NCBI GenBank assembly: GCA_031286555.1
Contig: JAITUD010000140.1
Coordinates: 1-6,248 of the forward strand
Source: Microbacterium sp.
GTDB taxonomy: Bacteria > Actinomycetota > Actinomycetes > Actinomycetales > Microbacteriaceae
Reading direction: 5' to 3'
DNA length: 6,248 nt
Shown piece by piece: positions 5,094 through 6,248 of this stretch. A program made the position numbers and the translations under genes. The notes beneath the pieces were generated by a model. It was given only the letters and a program-made list of their open reading frames with translations, had not been told where the DNA came from and ran no database searches. Position 1 is the first letter of the stretch; the number at the start of each line of letters is the position of its first letter.

Positions 5094-6248
5094 TCAGTGC
5101 GTGCGGGGAGCGCCGGAGGCGCGCTGCGCACGGCGGTGCTGAGGGGCACGGCGGGCGCCCTCGGATGCCGGAGCGCTGGACTGCGTCGTGTAGCGGGTCT
5201 GACCGCTCTGGCCGCGCGAGTGCGACCGGCCGGCGGTATCCTGTCGCTGCCCGCCCTGGCGCTGACCCTCGCGGGCCTGGCGCTCGCCGTTGCCTTGCGC
5301 GGAACCTGCTCCGCGACCGCCGGAACGACGGCGACCGCCGCCGTTGCCCTGCTTGGGCGTGCCCTGAGGCTGACCGCCCTGTCCGGCGGGCTTGGGCTTC
5401 CGCTGGCCGCCGCCCTGCTGCTGCTTCACGACCGGGGCCGGCTTGACCTTCGCCGCACGCTCGCCGACCAGCTCGTCGACGATCGCCGGGGTGACCGGCT
5501 CGAAGTCGGCAGTGATCTGCGCCTTGCGCAGCAGGTCCTTGGTGTCGCGGCGCTGCTCGGGCAGCACGACGGTGACCACGGTGCCCGCGGCACCGGCGCG
5601 CGCCGTGCGACCGGAGCGGTGCAGGTACGCCTTGTGCTCCATCGGCGGGTCGACATGCACGACCAGCTCGACGTTGTCGACGTGCACGCCGCGGGCCGCG
5701 ACATCCGTCGCCACCAGCACGCGCACGCCGCCCTCGGCGGGGTCGGCCGAGAAGGCCGCCAGGTTGCGCTCGCGCGCGTTCTGGCCGAGATTGCCGTGCA
5801 GGTCGACGGCGGGGATGCCCGCGGCGGTGAGCACCTTGGCCAGCTTCTTGGCCTGGTGCTTGGTACGGGTGAACAGGATGCGACGCCCGGTGCCGGACGC
5901 CAGGTCCTGGACCAGCTGCTTCTTGGCCTCGGCGTCGGCCGAGAGCAGCACGCGGTGGGTCATCTCGCCGACGGGCACGCTGGCCTCGTCGACCTCGTGG
6001 CTGACCGCGTTGTGCAGGAAGCGCTTCGCGAGCACGTCGATGCCGCGGTCCAGCGTCGCGCTGAACAGCAGGCGCTGACCACCCTGCGGCGTCGCCGCGA
6101 GGATGCGGGTGACACCGGGCAGGAAGCCGAGGTCGGCCATGTGATCGGCCTCGTCGAGCACGGCGACCTCGACGGCGTCGAGCTTCACGACGCCCTGCTT
6201 CATGAGGTCCTCGAGGCGGCCGGGGCAGGCCACGACGATGTCGGCGCC
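5094..6248 (-). CDS. DEAD-box ATP-dependent RNA helicase, C-terminal part; 5' end outside window
   Basis: The last 384 residues of a superfamily 2 RNA helicase, which unwinds or remodels RNA using ATP (ribosome assembly, mRNA decay, cold adaptation). The N-terminal Q motif and Walker A motif lie beyond the edge. Present in order, numbered from the edge: motif Ib as CPGR (8-11), motif II VLDEADHM (30-37), motif III SAT (63-65), motif IV-like RILFTRTK (123-130), motif V VLVATDVAARGVHVDNVE (177-194) and motif VI YLHRSGRTARAG (208-219). After the two RecA folds comes a tail of about 115 residues dominated by Gly, Gln, Arg, Pro and Ser, likely disordered and RNA-binding. It resembles RhlE/DeaD-type actinobacterial helicases, but I cannot choose one name. 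The true start is not visible. It is convergent with the SHOCT gene, and a 13-bp inverted repeat follows its stop. Confidence 0.96.
   Translation of the reverse strand, partial: GADIVVACPGRLEDLMKQGVVKLDAVEVAVLDEADHMADLGFLPGVTRILAATPQGGQRLLFSATLDRGIDVLAKRFLHNAVSHEVDEASVPVGEMTHRVLLSADAEAKKQLVQDLASGTGRRILFTRTKHQAKKLAKVLTAAGIPAVDLHGNLGQNARERNLAAFSADPAEGGVRVLVATDVAARGVHVDNVELVVHVDPPMEHKAYLHRSGRTARAGAAGTVVTVVLPEQRRDTKDLLRKAQITADFEPVTPAIVDELVGERAAKVKPAPVVKQQQGGGQRKPKPAGQGGQPQGTPKQGNGGGRRRSGGRGAGSAQGNGERQAREGQRQGGQRQDTAGRSHSRGQSGQTRYTTQSSAPASEGARRAPQHRRAQRASGAPRTH

Noticed and set aside
4412..5149. 245-residue minus-strand frame across the SHOCT gene and the intergenic region
   Set aside because: It overlaps both the SHOCT gene and the helicase 3' end, shows no domain and has shadow-like composition.
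5392..6078. 228-residue plus-strand frame opposite the helicase
   Set aside because: Ser/Arg/Thr/Ala-rich shadow of the helicase; all conserved helicase motifs are on the other strand.
1..6248. Search for CRISPR arrays, tRNA or rRNA genes, insertion sequences, phage genes and toxin-antitoxin pairs
   Set aside because: None seen: no regularly spaced repeats with unique spacers, no cloverleaf-like segment, no transposase or integrase motif, and all long frames belong to the genes listed.

Overview
The window comes from a high-GC actinobacterium, most likely a member of the Microbacteriaceae such as Microbacterium. The evidence is the strong G/C third-position bias, GTG starts in gltA, the TetR gene and the SHOCT gene, a likely leaderless gene, and an actinobacterial-type succinyldiaminopimelate aminotransferase next to a type II citrate synthase. 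The genus is an inference from style and gene order; the sequence alone does not prove it.

Layout: (1) 1-681, + strand: the C-terminal part of dapC (lysine/diaminopimelate biosynthesis), cut by the window edge. (2) 682-847: a leader with candidate promoter elements and two inverted repeats, then gltA (848-2137, +), complete, with all citrate synthase catalytic residues in place. A strong 15-bp hairpin terminator lies at 2152-2196. (3) 2223-3656, - strand: a 14-TM DHA2-type MFS exporter, convergent with gltA and divergent from (4) a TetR-family repressor at 3812-4384 (+). Their shared 155-bp intergenic region holds two copies of a 19-bp palindrome centred 27 bp apart, the best candidate for the TetR operator; one copy fills the spacer of a plausible exporter promoter. 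(5) 4406-4741, +: a small one-TM SHOCT-domain protein that appears to be transcribed leaderless from its own -10 box. (6) 4742-5093: about 350 bp with no convincing gene, containing diverged repeat units in both orientations and a 13-bp inverted repeat with a long loop. (7) 5094-6248, - strand: the C-terminal part of a DEAD-box RNA helicase with a Gly/Gln/Arg-rich tail, cut by the window edge.

Most of the window is core metabolism (diaminopimelate synthesis, TCA entry) and RNA housekeeping. The TetR/MFS pair is the accessory-like module and reads as a self-contained inducible efflux unit: the repressor would shut off the exporter (and perhaps itself) until a ligand binds. I found no mobile element, CRISPR array, tRNA, rRNA or phage gene, and no clearly new multi-gene system. 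The points most worth a second look are the tandem operator, a Tyr-to-Asp change in the DapC cofactor-binding motif, the intergenic repeat cluster and an over-represented 8-mer.
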